From Variovorax paradoxus (GTDB lineage: Bacteria; Pseudomonadota; Gammaproteobacteria; Burkholderiales; Burkholderiaceae_C): DNA of 64,000 nt. The position numbers and the translations under genes are program-made. This document shows, one piece after another, positions 35,290 to 43,918 of the stretch. Positions within the stretch are counted from its first letter, which is position 1. Each line of letters opens with the position of its first letter. The notes under the pieces were generated by a model that ran no database searches, was not told the DNA's origin, and saw only the letters and a list, made by a program, of their open reading frames with translations. The DNA lies in the NCBI RefSeq assembly GCF_024734665.1, contig NZ_CP102931.1:804001-868000 (forward strand), read 5' to 3'.

Positions 35290-37251
35290 TTGAGCCGCTC
35301 CTTCAACCAACAACTCGATCAGCACGGTGCGTGGCGGAGCAATTTCGCCCACCGGCTGCAGTGGCTGTCCCGCTGGCTGACCGAGAACGAGCTGCTCGAC
35401 CAGGCAGTGGCGGAGCGCCTGCGCGGGCTCGAAACGCAGATCCGCACCAGCAAGGTCATGGTCGCCTTCGTGGCCGAGTTCTCGCGCGGCAAGTCGGAGC
35501 TGATCAACGCGATCTTCTTCGCCGGCTACGGGCGGCGCATCATGCCCGCGAGCGCCGGCCGCACGACGATGTGTCCGACCGAGCTGGGCTACGACGCCGC
35601 GCTCGCGCCCAAGCTGCGCCTGCTGCCAATCGAAACCCGCTTGGAGCCACACTCGCTGGCCCATTGGCGCGAAAAGCCAATGCGTTGGACCGAGATCGCC
35701 ATCGACGTCGGCAACGCCGAGCATCTGGCGCAGGCCATGAGCAAGGTGGCCGAGGTGCGCTGGGTCGCCAAGGATGAAGCGCGCACGCTGGGCTTCTGGA
35801 ACGAGGACACCCCCGACGACAACCCGGTGCAGGACGCTGAAGGCCGCGTCGAAATCCCGCGCTGGCGCCATGCGGTGCTGAACATGCCGCACCCGCTGCT
35901 GGAGCAGGGGCTGGTGATTCTCGACACCCCGGGCCTGAACGCGATCGGCGCCGAGCCCGAACTCACGGTGAGCCTGATTCCGCAGGCGCACGCCGTGGTC
36001 TTCATCCTGGGCGCCGAAACCGGCGTGACGCGCTCCGACCTTTCCATCTGGCGCGAGCACCTGATCACCGAGGACGAAGGCAACGACACGCGCTTCGTGG
36101 TGCTCAACAAGATCGACACGATGTGGGACACGCTGAGCACGCCCTCGCACATCGAGCAGCAGATCGAACGCCAGCGCGAAGGCGCGGCCCGTTTGCTCGA
36201 AGTGCCGCTGGCGCAGGTGCTGCCGGTGTCCGCGCAAAAAGGGCTGCAGGCCAAGATCCAGCACGACGGCCAGCTGCTGCAGGCCAGCCGCCTGCCGGCG
36301 CTCGAATCGTTGCTGGCTGAAGGCGTGCTTGGCAAGCGCGAAACCATGCTGCGGCTCGCGGTCGACGCGGGCATGACGGCGCTGCGCGCCGAGGCCGAAC
36401 GCATCCTGAAAGTGCGCCAGCGCGACCTGGCCGAGCAGGCGCTCGAACTGCAGGGGCTGCGCGGCAAGAACGTCTCGGTGATTCGCCACATGCGTGCGCG
36501 CATCGACCAGGAACATGCCGAGTTCGAAGGCAGCAACACGCGCATCCTGGCGCTGCGCTCGGTGCAGGGCAAGCTGCTGCGCGAGGTGTATGCCGTGCTC
36601 GGCCGCACCGCGCTGAAAGCCGACATGGTGCGGCTGTCGGCCGCGCTCAAGCGGCCCGGCGTCAAGTTCAACGTCCGCAAGGTGTACGGCGAGACTTTCG
36701 ATTCGCTGCGCAACAACCTGCGCGAGGTGCAGGCGACCACGGCCGAAATCCAGTCGATGCTGCACGCCACCTTCCGCCAGTTGAATGCCGAGCAGGGCTT
36801 CACCCTGCAGGCGCCGGCCGAGCCCGATCTGACGGGCTTCGAGCAGGAGCTTGGGCAGATCGAGCGCAGCCACATCCACTACCTGGGCGTGGGCAACCTG
36901 CTGAAGCTTGCGCAGGCCGACTTCTGCGACAAGCTGGTTCGCGCGCTGGCCAGCCGGCTGCGGCTCGTCAACGAAGCAGCCATGACCGAGGTCGAGCGCT
37001 GGAGCAAGGGCGCGAGCGCGCAGATCGACGCGCAGCTCAAGGAGCGCCGCCGCAACTTCAGCAAGCGCATCGAGGCCATTGAGCGCATCCAGAGCGCGGC
37101 GGGCAACCTCGACGAACGGCTGATCGAACTGGCTGCGCAAGAGAGCAATCTCGCCGAGCTTCATGTGCAGCTGCGCGAGTTCACTTCGCTGATAGCGCAG
37201 CACGGAAAGCCGCAGGTCGCGGCCACTGTCGGCGAACTGCGTGCGGCCTGA
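35290..37251 (+). CDS. Dynamin-family GTPase
   Basis: A 653-residue large GTPase with an N-terminal G domain and a long helical stalk-like region. G1 is AEFSRGKS (62-69, Ala in place of the first Gly), G2 Thr lies in AGRTTMCPTE, G3 is DTPGL (212-216) and G4 is NKID (273-276). Residues ~400-640 are rich in heptad-like helices. No transmembrane helix is obvious. The TTG at 35290 is the first possible start after an in-frame stop, but it lacks a clear ribosome-binding site. The end overlaps mutY by 11 bases. Bacterial relatives remodel membranes; the role between two DNA-repair genes is unknown. Confidence 0.85.
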   Translation: MSRSFNQQLDQHGAWRSNFAHRLQWLSRWLTENELLDQAVAERLRGLETQIRTSKVMVAFVAEFSRGKSELINAIFFAGYGRRIMPASAGRTTMCPTELGYDAALAPKLRLLPIETRLEPHSLAHWREKPMRWTEIAIDVGNAEHLAQAMSKVAEVRWVAKDEARTLGFWNEDTPDDNPVQDAEGRVEIPRWRHAVLNMPHPLLEQGLVILDTPGLNAIGAEPELTVSLIPQAHAVVFILGAETGVTRSDLSIWREHLITEDEGNDTRFVVLNKIDTMWDTLSTPSHIEQQIERQREGAARLLEVPLAQVLPVSAQKGLQAKIQHDGQLLQASRLPALESLLAEGVLGKRETMLRLAVDAGMTALRAEAERILKVRQRDLAEQALELQGLRGKNVSVIRHMRARIDQEHAEFEGSNTRILALRSVQGKLLREVYAVLGRTALKADMVRLSAALKRPGVKFNVRKVYGETFDSLRNNLREVQATTAEIQSMLHATFRQLNAEQGFTLQAPAEPDLTGFEQELGQIERSHIHYLGVGNLLKLAQADFCDKLVRALASRLRLVNEAAMTEVERWSKGASAQIDAQLKERRRNFSKRIEAIERIQSAAGNLDERLIELAAQESNLAELHVQLREFTSLIAQHGKPQVAATVGELRAA

Positions 37252-38320
37252 AGCTTCCGCCTCCACGGCGGTTGCTGGCTTGCAATTGCCCCCGGATTTC
37301 GCTGCGCAGATCGTGAGCTGGCAGCGCAGCCACGGGCGCAGCCAGTTGCCTTGGCAGAACACCCGCGACCCGTACCGCGTTTGGCTGTCGGAGGTGATGC
37401 TCCAGCAGACGCAGGTGTCGACGGTGCTCGGTTACTTCGCGCGCTTTCTCGAACGCTTTCCCGACGTGAAGGCGCTGGCCGCCGGCACCGAGGACGAGGT
37501 ATTCGGGCTCTGGAGCGGGCTGGGCTACTACAGCCGCGCGCGCAACATGCACCGCTGCGCGCAGGAAGTCGTCGCGCGCTTCGGCGGCGAGCTTCCGCGC
37601 ACTGCCGCCGAGCTCGTCACCTTGTCCGGCATCGGCCGCTCGACCTCGGCCGCCATTGCCGCCTTCTGCTTCGGCGAGCGCGTGGCGATCCTCGACGGCA
37701 ACGTGAAGCGCGTGCTGACGCGCGTTCTCGGCTTTGCGGGCGACATGTCTTCGACGGCGCAGGAGCGTGCGCTGTGGGATCTGGCAACGCAATTGCTGCC
37801 GCCGGCAGAGCAGAAGGAAGCCATCGCGAGCTACACGCAAGGCGTGATGGACCTGGGCGCCACGGTGTGCCTGCCGCGCAAGCCGAGCTGCATGATCTGC
37901 CCGGTCAACAAGACCTGCGCGGCCCTGCGGGAAGGCGCGCCGGAGCGCTACCCCGTCAAGACCCGCAAGCTCAAGCGCAGTGCCCAGTCGCTCTGGCTGC
38001 TGCTGGCGCGCGACGCGCAAGGCCGTGTGTGGCTGGAGAAGCGGCCGTCGAAGGGCATCTGGGCCGGGCTCTATTGCCTGCCCGTGTTCGACAGCCGCGA
38101 AGATCTTCTGGCTGCACTGCCGATGGCCGCGCGACGCGGCGTGCAGGACCTGCCGGCCTTCGTGCATGTGCTGACCCACAAGGACCTTCACCTGCATCCG
38201 GTGCAGCTTCAGGGCAGCCAGCCGCAAGGCGATGGCGCGCGCTGGGTCGAGGCCGAGGAGTGGGGCCGGCTGGGCCTGCCGGCGCCGATGCGCAAGCTGC
38301 TGGAGAGCAGCGAGGCCTAG
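37241..38320 (+). CDS. mutY: A/G-specific adenine glycosylase MutY
   Basis: MutY excises adenine opposite 8-oxoguanine. The 359-residue enzyme has the catalytic Glu51 in SEVMLQQTQV, the helix-hairpin-helix LSGIGRSTSAAI (128-139), the catalytic Asp152 in ILDGNV, the [4Fe-4S] cysteines at 210, 217, 220 and 226 (C-x6-C-x2-C-x5-C), and a C-terminal NUDIX-like domain that reads the 8-oxoG. The GTG at 37241 lies inside the end of the GTPase gene (11-base overlap), so their translation may be coupled. Confidence 0.96.
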   Translation: MRPEASASTAVAGLQLPPDFAAQIVSWQRSHGRSQLPWQNTRDPYRVWLSEVMLQQTQVSTVLGYFARFLERFPDVKALAAGTEDEVFGLWSGLGYYSRARNMHRCAQEVVARFGGELPRTAAELVTLSGIGRSTSAAIAAFCFGERVAILDGNVKRVLTRVLGFAGDMSSTAQERALWDLATQLLPPAEQKEAIASYTQGVMDLGATVCLPRKPSCMICPVNKTCAALREGAPERYPVKTRKLKRSAQSLWLLLARDAQGRVWLEKRPSKGIWAGLYCLPVFDSREDLLAALPMAARRGVQDLPAFVHVLTHKDLHLHPVQLQGSQPQGDGARWVEAEEWGRLGLPAPMRKLLESSEA

Positions 38321-38327
38321 TTGTCGG

Positions 38328-39206
38328 TCAGCTCGCGTCGAGCTCGCGGTGTCGCTTGAGTGCACCCCAGCGTGCACCGAACGACCGTGCCAGCTGCTCG
38401 ACCAGGAACACCGAACGGTGCTGCCCGCCCGTGCACCCGATGGCCACCGTCACATAGCTGCGATGGTCGCGCGCCAGTGCATCGAGCCAATGCGTGAGGA
38501 ACTGTTCGATGTCGTTGTACATGCGGGCCACGTCGTCGTGCTCGCGCAGCCATTCGATCACCGGCTCGTCGCGGCCCGTGAGCGGGCGCAGCGCGGGCAC
38601 GTAGTGCGGGTTTGGCAGCATGCGCACGTCGAACACGTAGTCCGCATCGAGCGGCACGCCGCGCTTGAAGGCGAACGATTCGAACACCAGCGTCAACGCA
38701 CTCTGCGGCGCGGAGATCAGCGACTTGATGTAGCTCTGCAGCTGCGCCGGCCGGATCAGGCTGGTGTCGATCACGTCGGCGCCGTCGCGCAGGTCGGCCA
38801 GCAATTCGCGTTCGAGCTCGATGGCCTGCATCAGCACGCGGTGCTGCTCGGGCACGTCGGCGCGGCCTTCCTGGCGCGAGAGTGGGTGGCGGCGGCGGGT
38901 TTCTGAGTAGCGGCGCAGCAGGGCGTCGGTGGTCGCGTCGAGGAACAGCGAACGCAGCGAGATCCCGCCGTCACGCCGCAGCGCTTCGAGCTGCTGCGGA
39001 ACGATGGGCAGCGAGACGCCGCTGCGCACGTCCATGGCAATGGCCACGCGCGGCGTCTGCTGTTCGTGCTGCAACGCGATGAAGGACGTCAGCAGTTCGG
39101 GCGGCAGGTTGTCGACGCAGTAGTAGCCCGCGTCTTCCAGCGCATGCAGGGCCACCGACTTGCCTGAGCCCGACATGCCCGTGATGAGCACGAGGTCGAG
39201 GTTCAT
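38328..39206 (-). CDS. rapZ: RNase adapter protein RapZ
   Basis: RapZ is a nucleotide-binding protein. In enterics it guides RNase E to the GlmZ small RNA; in other bacteria its role is less clear. The 292-residue protein has Walker [12 protein letters not shown] (10-20), Walker B-like elements, and the C-terminal phosphofructokinase-like part with [20 protein letters not shown]. Its start overlaps the recN stop by 4 bases. It converges with mutY (7 bases between the stops). Confidence 0.93.
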   Translation of the reverse strand: MNLDLVLITGMSGSGKSVALHALEDAGYYCVDNLPPELLTSFIALQHEQQTPRVAIAMDVRSGVSLPIVPQQLEALRRDGGISLRSLFLDATTDALLRRYSETRRRHPLSRQEGRADVPEQHRVLMQAIELERELLADLRDGADVIDTSLIRPAQLQSYIKSLISAPQSALTLVFESFAFKRGVPLDADYVFDVRMLPNPHYVPALRPLTGRDEPVIEWLREHDDVARMYNDIEQFLTHWLDALARDHRSYVTVAIGCTGGQHRSVFLVEQLARSFGARWGALKRHRELDAS

Positions 39207-40885
39207 GGCGCGGTCACCGAGGTCTTGTGGCCGAGCATTTCGCGTGCGTGCGCGAGCGAAGTCTGCGAGACCTTCTCGCCGCCCAGCATGCGGGCGATTT
39301 CCTTGGCGCGGTTGTCGTCGTCGAGGCGCGACACGCCGCTCTCGGTGCGCGGGCCGTCCTTGCCGGCTGCTGCCGTCTGGCGCTTGGCCACCACGAGGTG
39401 ATGGTCGGCGCAGGCGGCCACCTGGGGCAGATGCGTCACGGCGAGCACCTGGCGGTCGCGGCCGAGCTGCTTCATGAGGCGGCCGACGGTATCTGCGACC
39501 GCGCCGCCGACGCCGGCATCGACCTCATCGAAGATCAGGGTCTGTGCGGCGCCGAGCTGGCTGGTGGTGACGGCAATGGCCAGCGCAATGCGCGACAGTT
39601 CGCCGCCCGAAGCCACCTTGCCGATGGCGCGCGGCGTACTGCCGGTATGGCCGGCCACGAGAAAGGCCACGTCTTCGAGGCCGGCGCGGCTGGGCTGCGC
39701 CAGCGGCTGCAGTTCGACATCGAAGCGCCCGCCCTGCATGCCTAGGCCTTGCATCGCATCGGTGACAGCCTGGGCGAGGCGCGGCGCAGCCTGCTTGCGG
39801 ACCTTGCCGAGCGCCTTGGCTTCCTTCATGTAGGCCTGTTGTGCGTTTTGCTCGGCGCGCTCAAGGCCTTCGAGATCGCTTTGTGCATCCAGCGCCTGCA
39901 GCTCGGCCTGCCAGCCGGCCAGCAGCGCCGGCAGTTCGGCGGGCGGGCGCTTGTAGCGGCGCGCGAGCGACATCCAAAGGCCCATGCGCTCGTCCAGCTC
40001 GGCCAGGGTTTGCGGATCGGTGTCGGCGTCGCGCAGGTAGCCGTGCAGCGTGTGGGCAGCGTCGGAGGCCTGGGCCACGCACGAGGCGAGCACCTCGCCC
40101 AGCGCGCGGAACTCGGGCTCGATGTGCTCGCAGTTCTGCAGCAGCGTGAGCGCGCGCGTAAGCGCGGGGAGGGCGCCGTTGTCGTCGTCTTCCAGTGCCT
40201 GGCTGGCGCCCTGGGCCGCGTCGATCAGGGCCTGCGCGTTGGAGATGCGCGAGTGGTTGGTCGACAGCTCTTCCCACTCGTCGACGCCCGGTGCGAGCTT
40301 GGCGACTTCGGAGATCTGCCATTGCAGCCGCTCGCGTTCGCGCTGCAGCGAGTCTTGCGCCGAGCGCGCGTGTTCGAGCGCGGAAAGCGCCTGCCGCCAG
40401 CTTTGCCACGCGGCGTCGAGCGCATCGGTGCGCACGCCTGCATAGGCGTCGAGCAGGCCGCGCACGGCCTCGGGCCGCGTCAGGCTTTGCCAGGCGTGCT
40501 GGCCGTGGATGTCGAGCAGGCGGTCGCCAAGCTCGCGCAGCTGCGTGGCCGTGGCCGGGCTGCCATTGATCCAGCCGCGGCTGCGGCCCTGCAGATCGAC
40601 GGTGCGGCGCAGCAGCAGCGCGTCGCCGGCTTCGAAGCCGCCTTCGTCGAGCCATGTGTCCAGGGCCGGGTCGGCGTCGAATTCGGCGCTCACGTCGAGC
40701 CGCTCGGCGCCTTCGCGCACCGCACCGGCGTCGGCGCGATTGCCCAGCGCCAGTTGCAGCGCGTCGATCAGGATGGATTTGCCCGCGCCGGTTTCGCCGG
40801 TCAATACCGTGAAGCCGCCGGACAGGTCGAGTTCGAGTGATCGCACGATCACGAAGTCGCGCAGTGCGATGCGTCGCAGCGCCAT
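39203..40885 (-). CDS. recN: DNA repair protein RecN
   Basis: RecN is an SMC-like ATPase acting early in double-strand break repair. The 560-residue protein has Walker [11 protein letters not shown] (30-39), a central coiled coil (about residues 150-370), the signature [14 protein letters not shown], Walker [14 protein letters not shown] and the D-loop region. It lies in the order nadK-recN-rapZ on the minus strand, one base after nadK. No LexA box was found in the short space upstream, so any SOS control would act at nadK. Confidence 0.95.
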   Translation of the reverse strand: MALRRIALRDFVIVRSLELDLSGGFTVLTGETGAGKSILIDALQLALGNRADAGAVREGAERLDVSAEFDADPALDTWLDEGGFEAGDALLLRRTVDLQGRSRGWINGSPATATQLRELGDRLLDIHGQHAWQSLTRPEAVRGLLDAYAGVRTDALDAAWQSWRQALSALEHARSAQDSLQRERERLQWQISEVAKLAPGVDEWEELSTNHSRISNAQALIDAAQGASQALEDDDNGALPALTRALTLLQNCEHIEPEFRALGEVLASCVAQASDAAHTLHGYLRDADTDPQTLAELDERMGLWMSLARRYKRPPAELPALLAGWQAELQALDAQSDLEGLERAEQNAQQAYMKEAKALGKVRKQAAPRLAQAVTDAMQGLGMQGGRFDVELQPLAQPSRAGLEDVAFLVAGHTGSTPRAIGKVASGGELSRIALAIAVTTSQLGAAQTLIFDEVDAGVGGAVADTVGRLMKQLGRDRQVLAVTHLPQVAACADHHLVVAKRQTAAAGKDGPRTESGVSRLDDDNRAKEIARMLGGEKVSQTSLAHAREMLGHKTSVTAP

Positions 40886-40886
40886 T

Positions 40887-41798
40887 TCAGGAGCCCCCTT
40901 CGTTCCAATGAAGTTTCTTGCGCAAGGTGTCGAAATAGCTCCAGCCGCGCGGGTGCAGGAAGCGCACTCGAAAGTCGGAGCGGCGCACCACCACGCGGTC
41001 GCCGATGGCGAGCGAGGCCAGCGACTGCATGTCGAAATTGGCGCTGGCGTCGCGTCCGCCCACCAGCTCGATCACGATCTCGTCGGCATCGGGCAGCAAC
41101 ACCGGGCGATTCGAGAGCGTGTGCGGCGCGATCGGCACCAGCACCCAGCCCGGCACGGCCGGATGCAGGAGCGGCCCGCCGGCCGAGAGAGCGTAGGCCG
41201 TCGAGCCTGTGGGCGTGGCGATGATCAGGCCGTCGGCGCGCTGATTGGCCACGAAATGGCGGCCCACCGATACGCGCAACTCGACCATGCCGGAGGTGGC
41301 GCCGCGATTGACGACCACGTCGTTCATGGCGAGCGCGTCGAACACCGAGGCGCCATCGCGCACGACCTGCGCATGCATCAGGCTGCGGTGGTCTTCCTCG
41401 TACTCGCCGGCCAGCATCGGGATCAGCGTGGCCTGGTAGTTGTCGAGCGGGATGTCGGTGATGAAGCCGAGCCGGCCGCGGTTGATGCCGATCAGCGGGA
41501 TGCCATAGCTGGCGAGCTGCCGGCCGATGCCGAGCATGGTGCCGTCGCCGCCGACTACCAGGCCGAGGTCGCAGCGCTGGCCGATTTCCTCGACGCTCAG
41601 GGCTTCGTAGCGTGGATGGGCAGGGGCGCCGTCATCGTCTTCCTCGCAGGTCGAGCGCTCGACGAACACCGTGCAGCCTTGCGATTCGAGGAAGGCGCCA
41701 ATGCCTTCCATGACGCCGTCGCGCGAGTCCGCCTGCGCCCGGGCGCCGGAAGCCTGGTATTTGCCGATCAGGGCGACGTGACGAAAGCGAGAGGTCAT
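40887..41798 (-). CDS. nadK: NAD kinase
   Basis: NadK phosphorylates NAD to NADP. The 303-residue protein has the diacylglycerol-kinase-fold motif GGDGTML (83-89), the [11 protein letters not shown] loop, and [19 protein letters not shown] for NAD binding. Start ATG at 41798; the divergent hrcA start is only 31 bases away. The nadK-recN order and divergence from hrcA are typical of betaproteobacteria. Confidence 0.96.
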   Translation of the reverse strand: MTSRFRHVALIGKYQASGARAQADSRDGVMEGIGAFLESQGCTVFVERSTCEEDDDGAPAHPRYEALSVEEIGQRCDLGLVVGGDGTMLGIGRQLASYGIPLIGINRGRLGFITDIPLDNYQATLIPMLAGEYEEDHRSLMHAQVVRDGASVFDALAMNDVVVNRGATSGMVELRVSVGRHFVANQRADGLIIATPTGSTAYALSAGGPLLHPAVPGWVLVPIAPHTLSNRPVLLPDADEIVIELVGGRDASANFDMQSLASLAIGDRVVVRRSDFRVRFLHPRGWSYFDTLRKKLHWNEGGS

Positions 41799-41829
41799 AT
41801 CTCACAAATTACAACACTAAAATCTTGCA

Positions 41830-42837
41830 ATGCTGGACGACCGTGCCAAGTTGCTGCTCAAGACGCTCGTCGAGCGCTACATCGCCGACGGGCAACCCGT
41901 CGGCTCGCGCACGCTGTCGCGTTCCTCGGGGCTCGATCTGTCGCCGGCGACCATCCGCAACGTCATGTCCGACCTCGAGGCGCTGGGGCTGATTGCCAGC
42001 CCGCACACCTCGGCCGGCCGCATTCCGACGCACCGTGGCTACCGCCTCTTCGTCGACACCATGCTGACCGCGCAGCGCGAACAGATGAGCACGCCGAGCC
42101 TCGCGCCCGACCAGCCGCAGAAAGTGATCGCCAATGCGGCGCATCTGCTGTCGAACCTGTCGCAGTTCGTTGGCGTGGTGATGGCGCCGCGGCGCGCTTC
42201 GGTGTTCAAGCAGATCGAGTTCCTGAAGCTCTCCGACCGGCGCCTGCTGGTGATCATCGTCTCGCCCGATGGCGACGTGCAGAACAGGGTGATCTTTCCG
42301 GAGGCCGACTATTCGCAGTCGCAGCTGGTCGAGGCCTCGAACTACATCAACGCGCACTATGCGGGCCTGACCATCGAGCAGGTGCGCGATCGCCTCCAGT
42401 CCGAGGTCGAAAAGCTGCGTGGCGAGATCGCCGCGTTGATGCAGGCGGCGGTGCAGGTCAGTTCCGAAGTGCTGAACGAGGCGCAGGAAGACGACGTCGT
42501 GATCTCGGGCGAGCGCAACCTGCTGGCGGTGAGTGATTTCTCCAGCGACATGGGGCAACTGCGCCGGGCCTTCGAGCTCTTCGAGCAGAAGGCCCAATTG
42601 ATGCGCCTGCTCGACGTGTCGAGCAAGGCCGAAGGGGTGCGCATCTTCATCGGCGGGGAGAGCCAGGTGGTGCCCTTCGAAGAGCTCTCCATCGTCAGTG
42701 CCAACTACGAGGTCGATGGACAGGTCGTGGGCACGCTGGGCGTGATCGGGCCGACGCGCATGCCCTACGAACGCATGATCCAGATCGTCGACATCACATC
42801 GCGCCTGGTGAGCAATGCGCTGAGCCATCGCAAGTAG
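41830..42837 (+). CDS. hrcA: Heat-inducible transcription repressor HrcA
   Basis: HrcA represses groE and dnaK operons by binding CIRCE elements. The 335-residue protein starts with [20 protein letters not shown] and the winged helix [20 protein letters not shown], followed by [21 protein letters not shown], and ends with the usual [20 protein letters not shown]. No CIRCE element was seen nearby. It is divergent from nadK across a very short gap and followed by a CAT-anticodon tRNA. Confidence 0.96.
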   Translation: MLDDRAKLLLKTLVERYIADGQPVGSRTLSRSSGLDLSPATIRNVMSDLEALGLIASPHTSAGRIPTHRGYRLFVDTMLTAQREQMSTPSLAPDQPQKVIANAAHLLSNLSQFVGVVMAPRRASVFKQIEFLKLSDRRLLVIIVSPDGDVQNRVIFPEADYSQSQLVEASNYINAHYAGLTIEQVRDRLQSEVEKLRGEIAALMQAAVQVSSEVLNEAQEDDVVISGERNLLAVSDFSSDMGQLRRAFELFEQKAQLMRLLDVSSKAEGVRIFIGGESQVVPFEELSIVSANYEVDGQVVGTLGVIGPTRMPYERMIQIVDITSRLVSNALSHRK

Positions 42838-42852
42838 GCGCCGCGGCGCGAA

Positions 42853-42858
42853 TAGAAT
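42853..42858 (+). promoter_or_regulatory. -10 box of CAT-anticodon tRNA gene
   Basis: TAGAAT lies 10 bases before the mature 5' end. The same spacing is seen at both tRNA-Arg genes downstream. No consensus -35 element was recognised. Confidence 0.4.
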
Positions 42859-42868
42859 CGGGCCGCGT

Positions 42869-42945
<77 letters not shown>

Positions 42946-42991
42946 CCGCTTCTTGTTTTTGCCCGTTTTCGGAACGAGCCTCAGAACAGGC

Positions 42992-42997
42992 TATAAT
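42992..42997 (+). promoter_or_regulatory. -10 box of first tRNA-Arg(ACG)
   Basis: A perfect TATAAT, 10 bases before the tRNA 5' end and preceded by GGC as at the second copy. The -35 region is poor. Confidence 0.45.
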
Positions 42998-43007
42998 CGA
43001 AGGCTCA

Positions 43008-43084
43008 GCGGCTGTAGCTCAGTTGGATAGAGTACTTGGCTACGAACCAAGGGGTCGTGGGTTCAATTCCTGCCAGCCGCACCA
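43008..43084 (+). tRNA. tRNA-Arg (anticodon ACG), copy 1
   Basis: A 77-base cloverleaf with acceptor GCGGCTG/CAGCCGC, anticodon loop CTACGAA (anticodon ACG, read as ICG after deamination), T-arm GGTTCAATTCC, discriminator A and an encoded CCA. It is followed by its own terminator and is identical in sequence to the copy at 43202. Confidence 0.95.
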
Positions 43085-43091
43085 TCTCCAG

Positions 43092-43125
43092 AAATGCCCG
43101 GAAGATTCATCTTCCGGGCATTTTT
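43092..43125 (+). terminator. Terminator after first tRNA-Arg
   Basis: AAATGCCCGGAAG and CTTCCGGGCATTT pair perfectly (13 bp) around a six-base loop, followed by a T-rich tail (TTTTTCTTTT region). It separates the two tRNA-Arg units. Confidence 0.85.
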
Positions 43126-43185
43126 CTTTTGCGCCTTCGCATGGATTCGGCCGGGCAAATGCAGAAAGGGTCGAAGAAAGCGGGC

Positions 43186-43191
43186 TATAAT
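43186..43191 (+). promoter_or_regulatory. -10 box of second tRNA-Arg(ACG)
   Basis: A perfect TATAAT at the same 10-base distance from the tRNA as in copy 1, also preceded by GGC. The second tRNA therefore probably has its own promoter, which would also be the nearest promoter for greB. Confidence 0.45.
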
Positions 43192-43201
43192 TGCAAGCTG
43201 T

Positions 43202-43278
43202 GCGGCTGTAGCTCAGTTGGATAGAGTACTTGGCTACGAACCAAGGGGTCGTGGGTTCAATTCCTGCCAGCCGCACCA
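43202..43278 (+). tRNA. tRNA-Arg (anticodon ACG), copy 2
   Basis: It is identical over its 77 bases to the copy at 43008-43084, including the encoded CCA. The flanks (apart from the GGCTATAAT promoter element) differ, so this is an older or gene-conversion-homogenised duplication. A terminator and then greB follow. Confidence 0.95.
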
Positions 43279-43285
43279 TTACAAG

Positions 43286-43317
43286 AAAAGCTCGCAACGA
43301 AAGTTGCGGGCTTTTTT
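43286..43317 (+). terminator. Terminator/attenuator between tRNA-Arg copy 2 and greB
   Basis: The stem AAGCTCGCAAC/GTTGCGGGCTT (one mismatch) with a GAAA tetraloop is followed by TTTTTT. It ends 5 bases before the greB ribosome-binding site, leaving no room for a separate promoter after the hairpin. Confidence 0.8.
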
Positions 43318-43335
43318 CATTTGGAGGATTCTGCT

Positions 43336-43911
43336 TTGAGCAAGGCATTCACCAAGGAAACAGACTCTGACGGGGATGACGACGGCGCCGATGGCGCGTT
43401 GCCTCCGTTGCCCGCAGGCAGCAAGAACTACATCACCCCCGAAGGCTACGCGCGCCTGCGCGACGAGCTGCTGCAGCTGATGGACGAGGAGCGGCCGAAG
43501 ATCGTCGAAACCGTGCATTGGGCAGCCAAGAATGGTGACCGCTCCGAGAATGGCGACTATCTCTACGGCAAGAAGCGCCTGCGCGAGATCGATCGCCGTA
43601 TCCGTTTTCTCACCAAGCGCCTCGAAATCGCGGAGGTCACCGATCCCTCGGTGCACCACGGTCGTGATCAGATCTTCTTCGGTGCCACCGTTCGCTATGC
43701 CGACGAGACGGGCGACGAGCGCAGCGTCACGATCCTCGGCATTGACGAAGCGGAGAGCGCGAAGTCGCAGGTCAGCTGGATTTCGCCGATTGCCCGGGCA
43801 TTGCTCAAGTCGCGCGAAGGCGACGTGGTGAAGCTCGTCACGCCGGGTGGGGCGCACGAGGTCGAGATTCTGTCGGTGAGCTATCCGGAGCCGCGCCCAG
43901 TCGCGACGTAA
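43336..43911 (+). CDS. greB: Transcription elongation factor GreB
   Basis: GreB rescues backtracked RNA polymerase by stimulating transcript cleavage. The TTG at 43336 follows GGAGGA at a good distance and gives a 191-residue product. An N-terminal acidic, Asp/Gly-rich extension (about residues 5-30) precedes NYITPEGYARLRDELLQLMD. The coiled-coil tip carries the acidic residues in GDRSENGDYLYGKKRLREID, and the C-terminal FKBP-like domain includes FFGATVRYADE and SWISPIARALLKSREGD. GreB rather than GreA is indicated by GKKRLREIDRRIRFLTKRLE. Confidence 0.93.
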   Translation: MSKAFTKETDSDGDDDGADGALPPLPAGSKNYITPEGYARLRDELLQLMDEERPKIVETVHWAAKNGDRSENGDYLYGKKRLREIDRRIRFLTKRLEIAEVTDPSVHHGRDQIFFGATVRYADETGDERSVTILGIDEAESAKSQVSWISPIARALLKSREGDVVKLVTPGGAHEVEILSVSYPEPRPVAT

Positions 43912-43918
43912 CGGAACT

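Noticed and set aside
35257..37362. A 701-codon minus-strand frame opposite the dynamin-like GTPase
   Set aside because: The plus-strand protein has all GTPase motifs; the opposite frame has none and shows shadow composition.
43008..43278. Repeated 77-base units that might suggest a short direct-repeat array
   Set aside because: They are two tRNA-Arg genes with complete cloverleaf structure; there are no CRISPR-like spacers or cas genes.
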